The notes beneath the pieces are model-generated. The model was not told the origin of the DNA and did not search any database. It saw only the letters and a list, made by a program, of their open reading frames with translations. Shown in pieces: positions 35,028-43,810 of a DNA stretch of 64,000 bases (positions are counted from its first letter, which is position 1; each line of letters begins with the position of its first letter). The translations under genes and the position numbers were made by a program. Source of the stretch: Streptomyces sp. GS7 (GTDB taxonomy: Bacteria; Actinomycetota; Actinomycetes; Streptomycetales; Streptomycetaceae); the NCBI RefSeq assembly GCF_009834125.1, contig NZ_CP047146.1, forward strand, positions 1,171,501 to 1,235,500, read 5' to 3'.

Positions 35028-36632
35028 TCAGTTGCCGCTCTGGATGCGGAGGGCGAGGGCCGGGCAGCGGCGTACCGCGAGCTGGGCGCGGCGCCGCATA
35101 CGGGCCGGCAGCGGCATACCGGCCGTCTCGGGGTAGCCGTCCGGGCCGAGCCGGATCATCGCCGGTACCACCTCCGCGCACAGGCCGTGGCCGCGGCACA
35201 GCGTCCAGTCGACCAGCAGCCGTTCGGGCGGCGGGGGCGGTGGCGGGGGTGCCGAGGGCGGCGGCGGGTAGCGGGGCGGGGCGGGGGGTTGCGGCCGGTG
35301 TCCGGTGACCGGGAGCGCTCCGGTCACCGGACGGCCGCACCCGAACCCGTGCGCGTGGCGGTCGAACTCCTCGGGGAAGGCGGCGAGGGCCGATGCCACG
35401 AAGCGCGCGGTACCGTCCGGGTGGCTGCAGGCGCCGCGGCCGCGCACCGCCCGCAGGCGGGCGTGCACGGCCTCCAGGGCGGCGTCCCCGCCACCCCGTA
35501 CGGCGCGGTCGAGCTGGTCGGCGAGGGCGGGAAGACCCAGCACGCAGGGCCCGCACTGCCCGGCGGACTCGGCGGCCATCCAGCGCGCGACCCGTACGGT
35601 CTCGCCCGCCGGGCAGGTGTCGTGGGGCAGCGGCAGGACCGCCCCGGCGCCCAGCACCGCGTCGTGGGCGGCCAGCGCGTCGCGGGAGAGGGTCGCGGTC
35701 CGTGCGGCGTCGGGGGAGAGCCAGGTGCCGTGGTAGCCGCCGAGGAGGACGCCCTGCCCGGCGTCCAGGCCGCAGTGCGTGAGGACCTGGAGCAGCGGCG
35801 TCCCGTAGGCGGCCTCCACGACCTGGCGGCCGGCGACGGTCAGCAGCAGGGTGCCGGGCTCGGTGGGCAGGCCCGCGGTGCGGTAGCCGAGGGCGCCGAG
35901 CCGTGCGGCCAGGGCGAGTTGGGCGTAGGTCTCGGCGTTGGAGAGCAGGGTGGGCAGGCCGTCCAGGCCGCGTTCGCTGGAGCGGACCTTGCGGCCGGAG
36001 GGCAGTGCGGGGCCGCCGGACAGGCCGCCGGTGAGCGCGGTGCCCTCGCCGGTGACGAACCGCTCGGGCAGCCGGGTGACCCGTAACGGCGGCCGGACCG
36101 GGCCGCGTTCGGCGATGGCGCGGCGCACCGAGTCCGCCACGTCCGGGCGGGTCACCCCGATCGCGATCTGCCGGGCGCCGATCGCGCCGGCGGCCAGCAG
36201 CGCGCCGTCCAGTACCAGATGCGGTACGTGCAGCAGCAGCGCGGTGTCCTTGAGGCAACTGGGCTCGCCCTCGCTGCCGTTGACGACCACCGCCGACCTG
36301 CCGTCGGCGCGGCGGATGCCGTCCAGGACGGCGGCCACCTTGCGGGCGAACGGGAAGCCGGCGCCGCCCCGGCCGCGCAGATCGGTGTCCTCGGCCAGCG
36401 CCACCAGCTCCTGCGCGCTCAGCCGGGGCGGCTGGCCGTGCAGCGTCAGATGGGCGACCCGGTCGAGGCGGGGCAGTTCGTCGAGCCCGGCCAGCAGCCG
36501 GGGCGGACCCACGGACGTCAGGCCGGGGAGCGGGGCGGCAACAACGGGGAAGCCAGGGGCGCTTGCGAGGACGGGCAGCCGTGCGGTGTCCGCGGTGGCG
36601 GACAGCGGGTGGGCGGGGGCGGGGGCGGTCAT
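35028..36632 (-). CDS. NuoF-like flavoprotein fused to a ferredoxin domain
   Basis: A 534-aa protein. Residues 55-330 resemble the FMN/NADH-binding part of NuoF (DLRGRGGAGFPFARK, NGSEGEPSCLKD, LLSNAETYAQLA). SAGQCGPCVLGLP with a later CSHPDGT supplies the iron-sulfur region, though the usual cysteine pattern is shortened. After a polyproline linker (about 440-465) comes a small ferredoxin: DWTLCRGHGLCAE and a final RRCPALAL. It probably passes electrons from NAD(P)H to its membrane neighbour. The ATG overlaps the stop of the haem protein gene. Confidence 0.85.
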   Translation of the reverse strand: MTAPAPAHPLSATADTARLPVLASAPGFPVVAAPLPGLTSVGPPRLLAGLDELPRLDRVAHLTLHGQPPRLSAQELVALAEDTDLRGRGGAGFPFARKVAAVLDGIRRADGRSAVVVNGSEGEPSCLKDTALLLHVPHLVLDGALLAAGAIGARQIAIGVTRPDVADSVRRAIAERGPVRPPLRVTRLPERFVTGEGTALTGGLSGGPALPSGRKVRSSERGLDGLPTLLSNAETYAQLALAARLGALGYRTAGLPTEPGTLLLTVAGRQVVEAAYGTPLLQVLTHCGLDAGQGVLLGGYHGTWLSPDAARTATLSRDALAAHDAVLGAGAVLPLPHDTCPAGETVRVARWMAAESAGQCGPCVLGLPALADQLDRAVRGGGDAALEAVHARLRAVRGRGACSHPDGTARFVASALAAFPEEFDRHAHGFGCGRPVTGALPVTGHRPQPPAPPRYPPPPSAPPPPPPPPERLLVDWTLCRGHGLCAEVVPAMIRLGPDGYPETAGMPLPARMRRRAQLAVRRCPALALRIQSGN

Positions 36633-37279
36633 CGGGGCTCGCTTCCTGTGGTGCGGCGCGGGCCGCGCAGCCGCAGGGCGAGCCGTACGGCCACCCCGGC
36701 GAGCGCGATCCCGTATCCCGCCACCGCCCAACCCGCGGCGGCCCGGCCGGACTTGAGGCCGTGCAGCAGGGCCAGCGCCCAGGCGGGGTAGGCGACCGTG
36801 TGCAGCGCCCGCCACCAGCGCGCGGAGCTGCGGCCGGTGAACGCGCCGCGCACCGCCCCGCTCACCGCGACCGCCACGAACCCGTACGCGGCGAGCGTGC
36901 CGAAGCCGATGAGCATCGGTCGCACGCCGTCGGTGAACGGCACCGCGGCGGCCGCCGCCCCGGTCTGCCCCTGGGCGACCTTCACCCAGATGTGCAGGCC
37001 CAGGAAGCCCAGGCCCGCGATGCCGGTGCCGCGGTGCACGGCCTGCGCGAGCAGCCGGTGCGGGGTGTGCAGCACCATCCGGTCCGTGGCGGCCAGCCCC
37101 CACAGGACCGTGGCGGAGAGCGAGACCAGGGCCAGCACCCCGGCGCCGTAGTCCAGGAAGTGCACCGTGCTGTCCATCGCGCCGGAGTGCAGGGTGACGG
37201 CGAGGAAGAGCAGCAGTGCGGCCGGAAGTGCCGGGCGCAGCAGGGTGGTTGGGGCGGAGCGTGGGGGCGGGGCGGGCAT
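36629..37279 (-). CDS. ferric reductase-like / cytochrome b-type membrane protein
   Basis: A 216-aa protein with six predicted helices. Histidines suited to haem b ligation lie in HTPHRLLAQAVHRGTG, LGLHIWVK, LHTVAYPAW and LLHGLKSG. It matches the ferric-reductase-like transmembrane fold but lacks the flavin/NAD domain, which the next gene could supply. GGGAGG lies before ATG 37279. First gene of a three-gene set (haem protein, flavoprotein-ferredoxin, lipoprotein). Confidence 0.82.
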   Translation of the reverse strand: MPAPPPRSAPTTLLRPALPAALLLFLAVTLHSGAMDSTVHFLDYGAGVLALVSLSATVLWGLAATDRMVLHTPHRLLAQAVHRGTGIAGLGFLGLHIWVKVAQGQTGAAAAAVPFTDGVRPMLIGFGTLAAYGFVAVAVSGAVRGAFTGRSSARWWRALHTVAYPAWALALLHGLKSGRAAAGWAVAGYGIALAGVAVRLALRLRGPRRTTGSEPR

Positions 37280-37627
37280 CAGACCTCCCGAGGGCGGGAC
37301 GTAGCAGGTTGCCGTACGCAAATTCCGGCGATATATCCCGGCAGTGGTATTTATTCCGAGGGGCTCCGGGGCATTTGTCCGGACCACTATTCGTGTGACC
37401 CCCGGTAACACTCAACATTCCGTAACCGGCCGGATACTCGCGGCCGTAATCCGGATGACCAAAAGCATCACCGAACCTCCCCTGGATTTCCTGATGTTTA
37501 GCGCGCTGTGACAAATTCCTGCACGTGCGTCGCGGACGTCGGGGAGGACTCCGGATGATGCCGACTCAGGCGCACGCAGGGCGTCAACTCCCTGTCCAGC
37601 CGCATCCCCGCCAGGATCGAGGTAGCG
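37280..37627. promoter_or_regulatory. shared divergent control region, redox cluster / PucR regulator
   Basis: A 348-bp gap between divergent genes. It is less GC-rich than its surroundings, with AT-rich stretches at 37318-37355 and 37480-37510, and likely holds promoters for both directions. No perfect operator-like palindrome was found. Confidence 0.45.
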
Positions 37628-38683
37628 ATGTGTGATCTCCTGAACCGCCTTTGGGCGCAGCCCCGCGGCGAGTGGACCCGGGTCGTGAGAAATGAACTTC
37701 CGGACCTTGTGGAGGAGGTGGTCGCGGAGTTGCAGCGTGGATTTCCGGCAATGGCCGCACTTCTCGGTGACACGCCTGTGGAAGATGCCCAATGGGCGCT
37801 GGAACAGGCACTGCTGACCTGTCTCGGGTACCAGAAATCATCGCAAAGCAAGCCCCCGGCGGTGCCGTCCGTCGTGACCCCGATGCCGGTGGCTCGGGCC
37901 CGTCAGGACCTCTTCGACGTCCTCGCCGGACAGCGCGAGACCCCGGAGGGCGGCCTCGGTGAACTGGCCCGGGCGGCCGGCTGGCCGGTCCCCGACACCG
38001 TCCAGGCCGTGGTCCTCGCCACCCCCGCCGAGGCGCCCCAACTGGCCGCCGCCCTGGGGCACGCGCTCATCGGCAGCGTCGACGGCTACGCCGCCCTCTT
38101 CGTGCCCGACCCGGCGACCCAGACCAGGGCCCGCCTGGAAGCCGCCCTCAAGGGCCGCGCCGCCGCCGTCGGCCATGCCGTCCCCGCCGCGGACGCCGCC
38201 TCCTCGCTGCGCTGGGCGCGCTATCTGCTGTCCCTGGCGCCCGGCCGGGGCGGCCCGGAGACGCGCCCCACGTTCGTCGACGACCACCTCTCGGCGCTGC
38301 TGCTCCTCCAGGACGAGTCGCTGGCCGACGCCCTGACGTCCCGTTGGCTGGGCCCGCTCGCCGAGTTGACGCCGCGTCAGAACGAGCGGCTGGAGGTCAC
38401 CCTGCTGGCCTGGCTGGAGGGCGGCGGCGCCCCCGAGGCCGCCAAGCTGCTGCACGTCCATCCGCAGACCGTCCGCTACCGATTGCGTCAGATCGAGAAG
38501 CTCTTCGGCCCGGCGCTGCGTGATCCGCGGACCCGCTTCGAGCTGGAGATGGCCCTCCGCAGCCGCCGTCTGATGGCCCATGTCCGCAGCCGGCGGGCCC
38601 GCGCCGGCCGCCGGGCGCGCGCGGTGGCGTCCAGTATCCGGCCCCTCGGCATGGCCAGGGAGGCCCGGGTCAACGGCCTGTGA
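37628..38683 (+). CDS. PucR-type helix-turn-helix regulator
   Basis: A 351-aa regulator. The C-terminal HTH_30 domain is clear: LLAWLEGGGAPEAAKLLHVH followed by PQTVRYRLRQIEKLFG. The N-terminal 100 residues are helical and the middle is a GGDEF-like/CdaR-type sensor remnant (VLATPAEAPQLAAALGHALI). It lies divergent from the redox operon, the most likely target. A strong terminator follows. Confidence 0.87.
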   Translation: MCDLLNRLWAQPRGEWTRVVRNELPDLVEEVVAELQRGFPAMAALLGDTPVEDAQWALEQALLTCLGYQKSSQSKPPAVPSVVTPMPVARARQDLFDVLAGQRETPEGGLGELARAAGWPVPDTVQAVVLATPAEAPQLAAALGHALIGSVDGYAALFVPDPATQTRARLEAALKGRAAAVGHAVPAADAASSLRWARYLLSLAPGRGGPETRPTFVDDHLSALLLLQDESLADALTSRWLGPLAELTPRQNERLEVTLLAWLEGGGAPEAAKLLHVHPQTVRYRLRQIEKLFGPALRDPRTRFELEMALRSRRLMAHVRSRRARAGRRARAVASSIRPLGMAREARVNGL

Positions 38684-38711
38684 CGCGCCGGCCGTACCCA
38701 CCGAACACACC

Positions 38712-38758
38712 GTCGGCCGCCGTCCCCGCTCCTTCCCGGAGCGGGGACGGCGGCCGAC
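38712..38758. terminator. strong terminator between convergent genes
   Basis: A perfect 21-bp inverted repeat (arms 38712-38732 and 38738-38758, loop TTCCC) between the stop codons of the PucR-type regulator and the DUF1996 gene. Confidence 0.85.
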
Positions 38759-38770
38759 TGCCGTGCGGGA

Positions 38771-40249
38771 TCAGGAGCAGGTCTGCCCGCCGTTGATGCA
38801 CCCGACCGCCCGGTTCATCAGCCCGTCCGGCATCACGTCGATGAAGTCCCCGTGGTCCGTCACCGGTTTGCGCAGCTGCTCGGGGAAGCTGTCCACCGCG
38901 AAGCTGTCGCCCGGCGGGACGTCGTACGTCAGCCGCTCGACGAGCTGCGGCACCGCCGTGAAGCCCTGCGGGCAGGCGCCGTTCCGGCCGGCGAAGGCCA
39001 TGTGGTCGCGGTGGTTGCCGCTGTCCGTGGTGCGGCCGTTCCAGCAGCCGGGGAAGGCCAGCGTGCGGACCACCTGCGAACCCCTGGGGCACAGCGGGTA
39101 CTTGTCCGTCAGCTGCCGGTTCTCGAAACCGGTGCAGCTCCAGGAGGCGTGCGCGTTCTTCGGCCCGTTGGTGAACGCCTTGGCGTCGCCGGTGATCACC
39201 CGCAGGAAGCGCGGCATCGCCCGTACGGCGCCCGTCTGGCTGCCGCGGTAGGTCAGCGTCACCGAGGCCGGGGTCAGCACCGAGCCGGAGTTGCCGTCGC
39301 CCCCGGCGCCCGGCTTCGGCGAGGTGGTGCCGTCCAGCTTGCGCAGCACCGGCCAGTAGTACGTGGACAGATCGCCGTTGGAGCAGGTGGTGCCGGACGC
39401 GGCCAGCGACTGCTCGGTGGAGAAGGCGTCGGTGGTCTTGTTGCCGACGTAGTCGTGGGTGTGGTGGGCGCCGTTGGACACGCCCGGGGTCACGATGACG
39501 TTGTCGGAGTTGAAGTGGCCGTTCTCGTTGCGTCCGCACGCGCTGGTGAAGGTACCGGTGGACGCGCCCCGGCCCCTGGGCGTGAGGAACGGCGGGCCGC
39601 CGGTGCCCGGCGCGACGGTGGTGATGTCCGTGAAGTCGTCCTGCGAGGGCCCGGTCTGCTGGTGGTGCCCGCTCTGCCCCTGGCCCGGCTGCTGCCCCTG
39701 CCGCTGGTTTCTGCCCCGGCCCTGGCTCTGACTTTGGCCCTGACGCCAACTCAGGTCCCGGTCGGGGGACGTTCCGGTGGGCTTGGTGGTGCAGGCGCTC
39801 ATCCGCATCAGGTCGTCCGGGCGTTGGGCGCCGCCGTGGGCGATCGCGTCCGCCATCGCCCCGATGGTCTGCCGGCGCTGCCGCTCCAGCGTGCCGAGCG
39901 TCGCGCTGCTGCCGCCGCCCGACGTCATCGTCCGGTACGCGTCCGACACCTGGCGGTCGAGGGAGGCCAGCCCCTGGGAGACCTGGAGGCGGGCGCCGCT
40001 CGGTACCGTCCGCAGGTTCTCGCCGACATCGGGGCAGGAGATGGTGGCGGCGGTCGCGGTGAGGTGCTGATGGCCCGGTACGGGGTCCGGGCCGGAGTTG
40101 TGGGCCAGTGCGGTACTGGCGATGGCCGTGAGCGCGCCGCCGCCCAGCAGGAGGGCCATCGCGGCGACCGTCATGCGGGTACTCAACCGCGAGCGTTTGT
40201 GGGCCTGTTGGCGTTGCTGGTGGCGCTGTGGGTGGGTCCGTCGGCTCAT
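38771..40249 (-). CDS. secreted DUF1996 protein
   Basis: A 492-aa exported protein: twin-basic N-terminus and signal peptide (MTVAAMALLLGGGALTAIAS), a helical region with DLMRMSACT, a low-complexity Gln/Gly/Arg linker (about 165-195), and a C-terminal DUF1996 domain with many cysteines (SACGRNENGHFNSDN, HTHDYVGN, FPGCWNG, DHMAFAGRNGACP, CINGGQTCS). Fungal and bacterial members are secreted; their activity is unknown to me. The Asn/His-rich motifs suggest a metal or carbohydrate-active site. Confidence 0.87.
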   Translation of the reverse strand: MSRRTHPQRHQQRQQAHKRSRLSTRMTVAAMALLLGGGALTAIASTALAHNSGPDPVPGHQHLTATAATISCPDVGENLRTVPSGARLQVSQGLASLDRQVSDAYRTMTSGGGSSATLGTLERQRRQTIGAMADAIAHGGAQRPDDLMRMSACTTKPTGTSPDRDLSWRQGQSQSQGRGRNQRQGQQPGQGQSGHHQQTGPSQDDFTDITTVAPGTGGPPFLTPRGRGASTGTFTSACGRNENGHFNSDNVIVTPGVSNGAHHTHDYVGNKTTDAFSTEQSLAASGTTCSNGDLSTYYWPVLRKLDGTTSPKPGAGGDGNSGSVLTPASVTLTYRGSQTGAVRAMPRFLRVITGDAKAFTNGPKNAHASWSCTGFENRQLTDKYPLCPRGSQVVRTLAFPGCWNGRTTDSGNHRDHMAFAGRNGACPQGFTAVPQLVERLTYDVPPGDSFAVDSFPEQLRKPVTDHGDFIDVMPDGLMNRAVGCINGGQTCS

Positions 40250-40275
40250 GTGGGGATCACTTCGCTTCGTCCGTT

Positions 40276-40409
40276 GGGGGAAGGGGAGGCGCTGGGACTG
40301 GGGAGGGACGGGAAGGGCAGGGGAGGGGAGGGGAGGGTGCGGGGAAGGGACAGGAAGGAGGTGGGGAAGGGGGCAGGGGAAGGGGAAGGGGGGACTGGGG
40401 GAGGGTGGG
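40276..40409. other. purine-rich tract with G-quadruplex motif
   Basis: About 130 bp of almost pure G/A on the + strand, including four G-runs spaced by single A (GGGGAGGGGAGGGGAGGG at 40320-40337). It lies between two leftward genes, so the mRNA reads it as a C/T tract in the leader of the DUF1996 gene. Confidence 0.65.
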
Positions 40410-40429
40410 TACCGGGGCCTGCGGCTCCG

Positions 40430-41086
40430 TCAGGTGCTGTGCAGGGTGCCGAAGTCGACCTGGCCGGTGTGCTCCAGGACCGTGATGTGGTCCAGGACGA
40501 CGGCGTTGGCCCGGTCGGCCAGTGCGCGGACGACGGAGTTGCGGGTCTGGTCGCGGACGAGCGCGACCAGACCGAAGACCTTGCCGTGGGAGCGGCGCAG
40601 CAGCTCCGCGAAGAGCGGGCCGAAGTTCTCGTCCGAGGCGGCGCCGAGCTGGTCGAGCCAGCCCTGCTGCTCGGCGGTGGGCTGGTTGGGCAGTGCGATG
40701 CCGAGTTGCTGTGCGGCCTCCCGCGACCGGCGGTCCAACTCGGTGTGGCCGGCGACGAGATGGTCGCCCGCGGTGCGGACGGCGGCGGTCCGGCCGCGCG
40801 CCTGCGCCTGCCGGCCGGCGGGCATCTCCCACAGGCCGGCCAGCCGGACCTTTTTGACGAAGTCCCGGTCCATCGCGGTCAGCGGGCCGTAGCGGGTGTT
40901 CACGGTGCCCCCGCCGTCGTCGTCGTAGCCCACCGTGTTGGTGGCCGCGGACGCGCTCTCGCCGAAGAGCTGCACGGGCAGCAGTAGCGCCGTGAGCGTG
41001 GCCAGCAGCGCGCAGACCACCAGGCCGGTGGCGATGGCCCGCCCGGAGGCGGGGGATTTCTTCCTGGTGCGGGGGATCGAGCGCAT
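40430..41086 (-). CDS. secreted DUF4142 protein
   Basis: A 218-aa exported, mostly helical protein. After a signal sequence (IATGLVVCALLATLTALLLP) comes the DUF4142 four-helix region (LTAMDRDFVKKVRLAGLWEM, DHLVAGHTELDRRSREAAQQ). The family resembles ferritin-like/DUF305 helical bundles and is of unknown function. It lies upstream of the DUF1996 gene on the same strand. Confidence 0.85.
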   Translation of the reverse strand: MRSIPRTRKKSPASGRAIATGLVVCALLATLTALLLPVQLFGESASAATNTVGYDDDGGGTVNTRYGPLTAMDRDFVKKVRLAGLWEMPAGRQAQARGRTAAVRTAGDHLVAGHTELDRRSREAAQQLGIALPNQPTAEQQGWLDQLGAASDENFGPLFAELLRRSHGKVFGLVALVRDQTRNSVVRALADRANAVVLDHITVLEHTGQVDFGTLHST

Positions 41087-41210
41087 GACCGGGACGCTAG
41101 GCGCGGCCGGGGCCGTTCGGCCCCGGATCCTCACCCCTGGACAAATACCGGCCCGCGCCGCCGCGGCCCTGCTAACGTCCCGGTGTGCGCCGCGGGCGGA
41201 TACGCGCTGG

Positions 41211-43100
41211 TCAGCCCGCGTACAGCGCGTCGATCTCGGACGCGTACGCCTTGACGATCGCCGCCCGGCGCAGCTTCAGCGACGGCGTCAGCAGCCCCGC
41301 CTCCTGGCTGAACTCGCCCGGCAGCACCCGGAACGCGCGGATCGACTCGGCGCGCGACACCGCGGCGTTCGCACGGGCCACCGCCCGCCGCACCTCGGCC
41401 TGCAACTCCTCCTCCGGCGACGGCACCCGCGGCGCCGCCCCGGAGCCGTCCGGGTCGCCGTCGCCGGCCGCCGCCTCGATGCGCAGCCGCCGCCAGTGCG
41501 CGAGCGCTTCCGGGTCCAGGGTGATCAGCGCGGCCACGTACGGGCGGTCGTCGCCCACCACCACGCACTGGGAGACCAGCGGATGGGCGCACAGCCGCTG
41601 CTCCAGTGCCTGCGGGGCGACGCTGGAGCCGCTGCTGGTGATGATGACGTCCTTCTTGCGGCCGGTGATGACCAGATAGCCGTCCTCGTCCAGCCGGCCG
41701 AGGTCGCCGGTCGGCAGCCAGCCGCCGTACAGGCCGGGGGAGTTGCCGCGGTAGCCGCCGCCGGTCAGTCCCGTGTCGTCGAGGTATCCGGCGAAGACCA
41801 CCGCCCCGCGCACCCACACCTCCCCGTCCAGCGCCAGGTGCACCGCGCTGCCGGGCAGCGGGCGGCCCACCGTCCCGAACCGCACCCGGCCCGGGGGCTG
41901 GACGGTGATCGCCCCGCTGGTCTCGGTCAGGCCGTAGCCGTCGTAGACGGTGATGCCGGCGCCGGCGTACTGCAGCCCCAGCTCCCGGCGCAGCGGTGAG
42001 CCGCCGGAGACCGCGGTCCGCACCCGGCCGCCCAGCAGCGCGCGGAGGCGGGAGTACACCAGCCGGTCGTAGAGCGCGTGCCGGGCCCGCAGCCACGGGC
42101 CGGGGCCGCGCCCGGTGCCCCGTGCCCGCGCCGCCTGCGCCTCCGCGTGGCGCACCGCCACCGCCATCGCCGCGTCGAACATCCGCCCCCGGCCGGCCTG
42201 TTCGGCGGCCAGCCGGGCGCGGGTGGTGAGCTTCTCGAAGACGTACGGCACCGCGAAGAGGAACGTCGGCCGGAACGACGCCAGCGCCGGCAGCAGTTCC
42301 TCCGACGCCCATTCCGGCTGGTGGCCGAGCAGCACCCCGCCGCGCAGGCACGCCACCTGCACCATCAGCCCGTAGATGTGCGCGAACGGCAGGAACGCCA
42401 GCAGCGAGGGGCGTTCGCCGGGCGCGGCCAGCAGGCCGCCCCAGCCGGCGAGGAGGGTGTCGCACTCGGCGGCCAGGTTGGCGTGGGTGATCACGCAGCC
42501 GCGCGGCCGGCCGGTGGTCCCCGAGGTGTGCACGATCGCGGCGGTGCTGTGCGGGGCGACCGCATGGCGCAGCCGGTGCACCTCCGCCCGGGGCAGCCGG
42601 GTGCCCTCCTCCGTCAGCCGCCGTACGCAGTCCCGGTCCAGCTGCCAGATGCGCCGCAGCGCCGGGTCCCGGTCGGTCGCGTCGCACGCCTCGGCCACCG
42701 TCATCGCCTGCGCCTCGTTCTCGACGACGATCGCCGCCACCCGCGCCCCGGTCAGGATGCACCGCAGCTGCTCGGCCGACGCGGTCGGGTACACCGGCAC
42801 CACATGCCCGCCGATCGCCCACAGCGCATAGCTGAACAGCGTCCACTCGTACCGCGTGCGGGACATCACCGCGACCCTGGTGCCCGGCCGGATGCCGTCC
42901 GCCAGCAGCCCTCTGGCCAGCCCGGTCACCTCGTCGCGGAACGTCGCCGCGGACACCTCGCGCCAGCCACCGGGGGCATCGGCGTCGCGGCGGGCGAGCT
43001 GGGCGAAGTCCGGGCGGTGCGCGGCCGTGTCGAAGACGGAGTCGGCGAGGCCGCCGGTCCGCAGTGGAGCCGCCAGGGCCGGGACGCTGATGTCGCGCAT
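41211..43100 (-). CDS. long-chain acyl-CoA synthetase (AMP-binding)
   Basis: A 629-aa ANL-family ligase that activates a carboxylate through an acyl-AMP. P-loop HTSGTTGRPRGCVITH, YGLTETSGAI, and TGDLGRLDEDGYLVITGRKK are all present, with the catalytic lysine region near the end (TPSLKLRR). Closest to the FadD15-like long-chain group. GAGG lies before ATG 43100. Transcribed alone. Confidence 0.92.
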   Translation of the reverse strand: MRDISVPALAAPLRTGGLADSVFDTAAHRPDFAQLARRDADAPGGWREVSAATFRDEVTGLARGLLADGIRPGTRVAVMSRTRYEWTLFSYALWAIGGHVVPVYPTASAEQLRCILTGARVAAIVVENEAQAMTVAEACDATDRDPALRRIWQLDRDCVRRLTEEGTRLPRAEVHRLRHAVAPHSTAAIVHTSGTTGRPRGCVITHANLAAECDTLLAGWGGLLAAPGERPSLLAFLPFAHIYGLMVQVACLRGGVLLGHQPEWASEELLPALASFRPTFLFAVPYVFEKLTTRARLAAEQAGRGRMFDAAMAVAVRHAEAQAARARGTGRGPGPWLRARHALYDRLVYSRLRALLGGRVRTAVSGGSPLRRELGLQYAGAGITVYDGYGLTETSGAITVQPPGRVRFGTVGRPLPGSAVHLALDGEVWVRGAVVFAGYLDDTGLTGGGYRGNSPGLYGGWLPTGDLGRLDEDGYLVITGRKKDVIITSSGSSVAPQALEQRLCAHPLVSQCVVVGDDRPYVAALITLDPEALAHWRRLRIEAAAGDGDPDGSGAAPRVPSPEEELQAEVRRAVARANAAVSRAESIRAFRVLPGEFSQEAGLLTPSLKLRRAAIVKAYASEIDALYAG

Positions 43101-43266
43101 GGGACCTCCCTCGGGGGGAGGGAAGTTACCGGCAGGTTTCCCGGCTGCCCAGGAGTACGGCTACTCTTGAGCGGAAGTCGACAAGTCTTTGTCGCGGAAC
43201 GAGCCCTGTGCCACCACGCGCCGGGCGCGAACGGCCCACCGGGCCACGGGAAGAGGGGGACGCCGG

Positions 43267-43572
43267 ATGTATCGCATCGTCGACGCCTGGCGCCTCTACA
43301 CCTCCGCGCTGTTCTTCCTCCTCGCCGGACTCCTGCTCGCCCAGAGCGGTCTGACGACCGCGCTGACCGCCGCAGCGACCGCCGCCGCGATCCTGCTGCT
43401 GTGCAGCGCCCTGGCCCTGGCGGCCACCGCCCGCCCGGTTCCCCCTGGCCGCATCCGCACGGCCATCCGCGACCGCGAGCGCCGTACGGCGTTCCTGCCG
43501 CAGCGCGACCCCGACGCCGCCGGCCGGCCGCGCCCGCGAGCACCGGGCCGCGCCCTCCCGACGGCCGCGTAG
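43267..43572 (+). CDS. small membrane protein paired with a YidC paralogue
   Basis: A 101-aa protein, two hydrophobic helices (LFFLLAGLLLAQSGLTTAL, AAILLLCSALALAATA) and a basic, proline-rich tail. It probably belongs to the DUF6412 group found beside YidC-like insertases in Streptomyces; that name is from memory. GAGGGGG lies before ATG 43267. It may be a partner or substrate of the insertase 240 bp downstream. Confidence 0.7.
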   Translation: MYRIVDAWRLYTSALFFLLAGLLLAQSGLTTALTAAATAAAILLLCSALALAATARPVPPGRIRTAIRDRERRTAFLPQRDPDAAGRPRPRAPGRALPTAA

Positions 43573-43810
43573 ACGCCCCGGCACCTCGGCGCAACTCCCG
43601 GGCAGCCCCCGGGATTCACGGGCATTCAGGACTCTTCGCGGGTGTTCGCGGGCACTCACGGCACTTTCGGGCCGGCAGCTCCGCCGCCCCCGCGTGCCTG
43701 CCCGCTCCCGCCCGCCGCCCCCTTTGCCCCGCCCCTGTACCGGTGCGCGTCCACGCCGCTCGTCACGCCGATCCCGTTCCGGCACGACGAGACCCGTGGA
43801 GGGCTCACCC

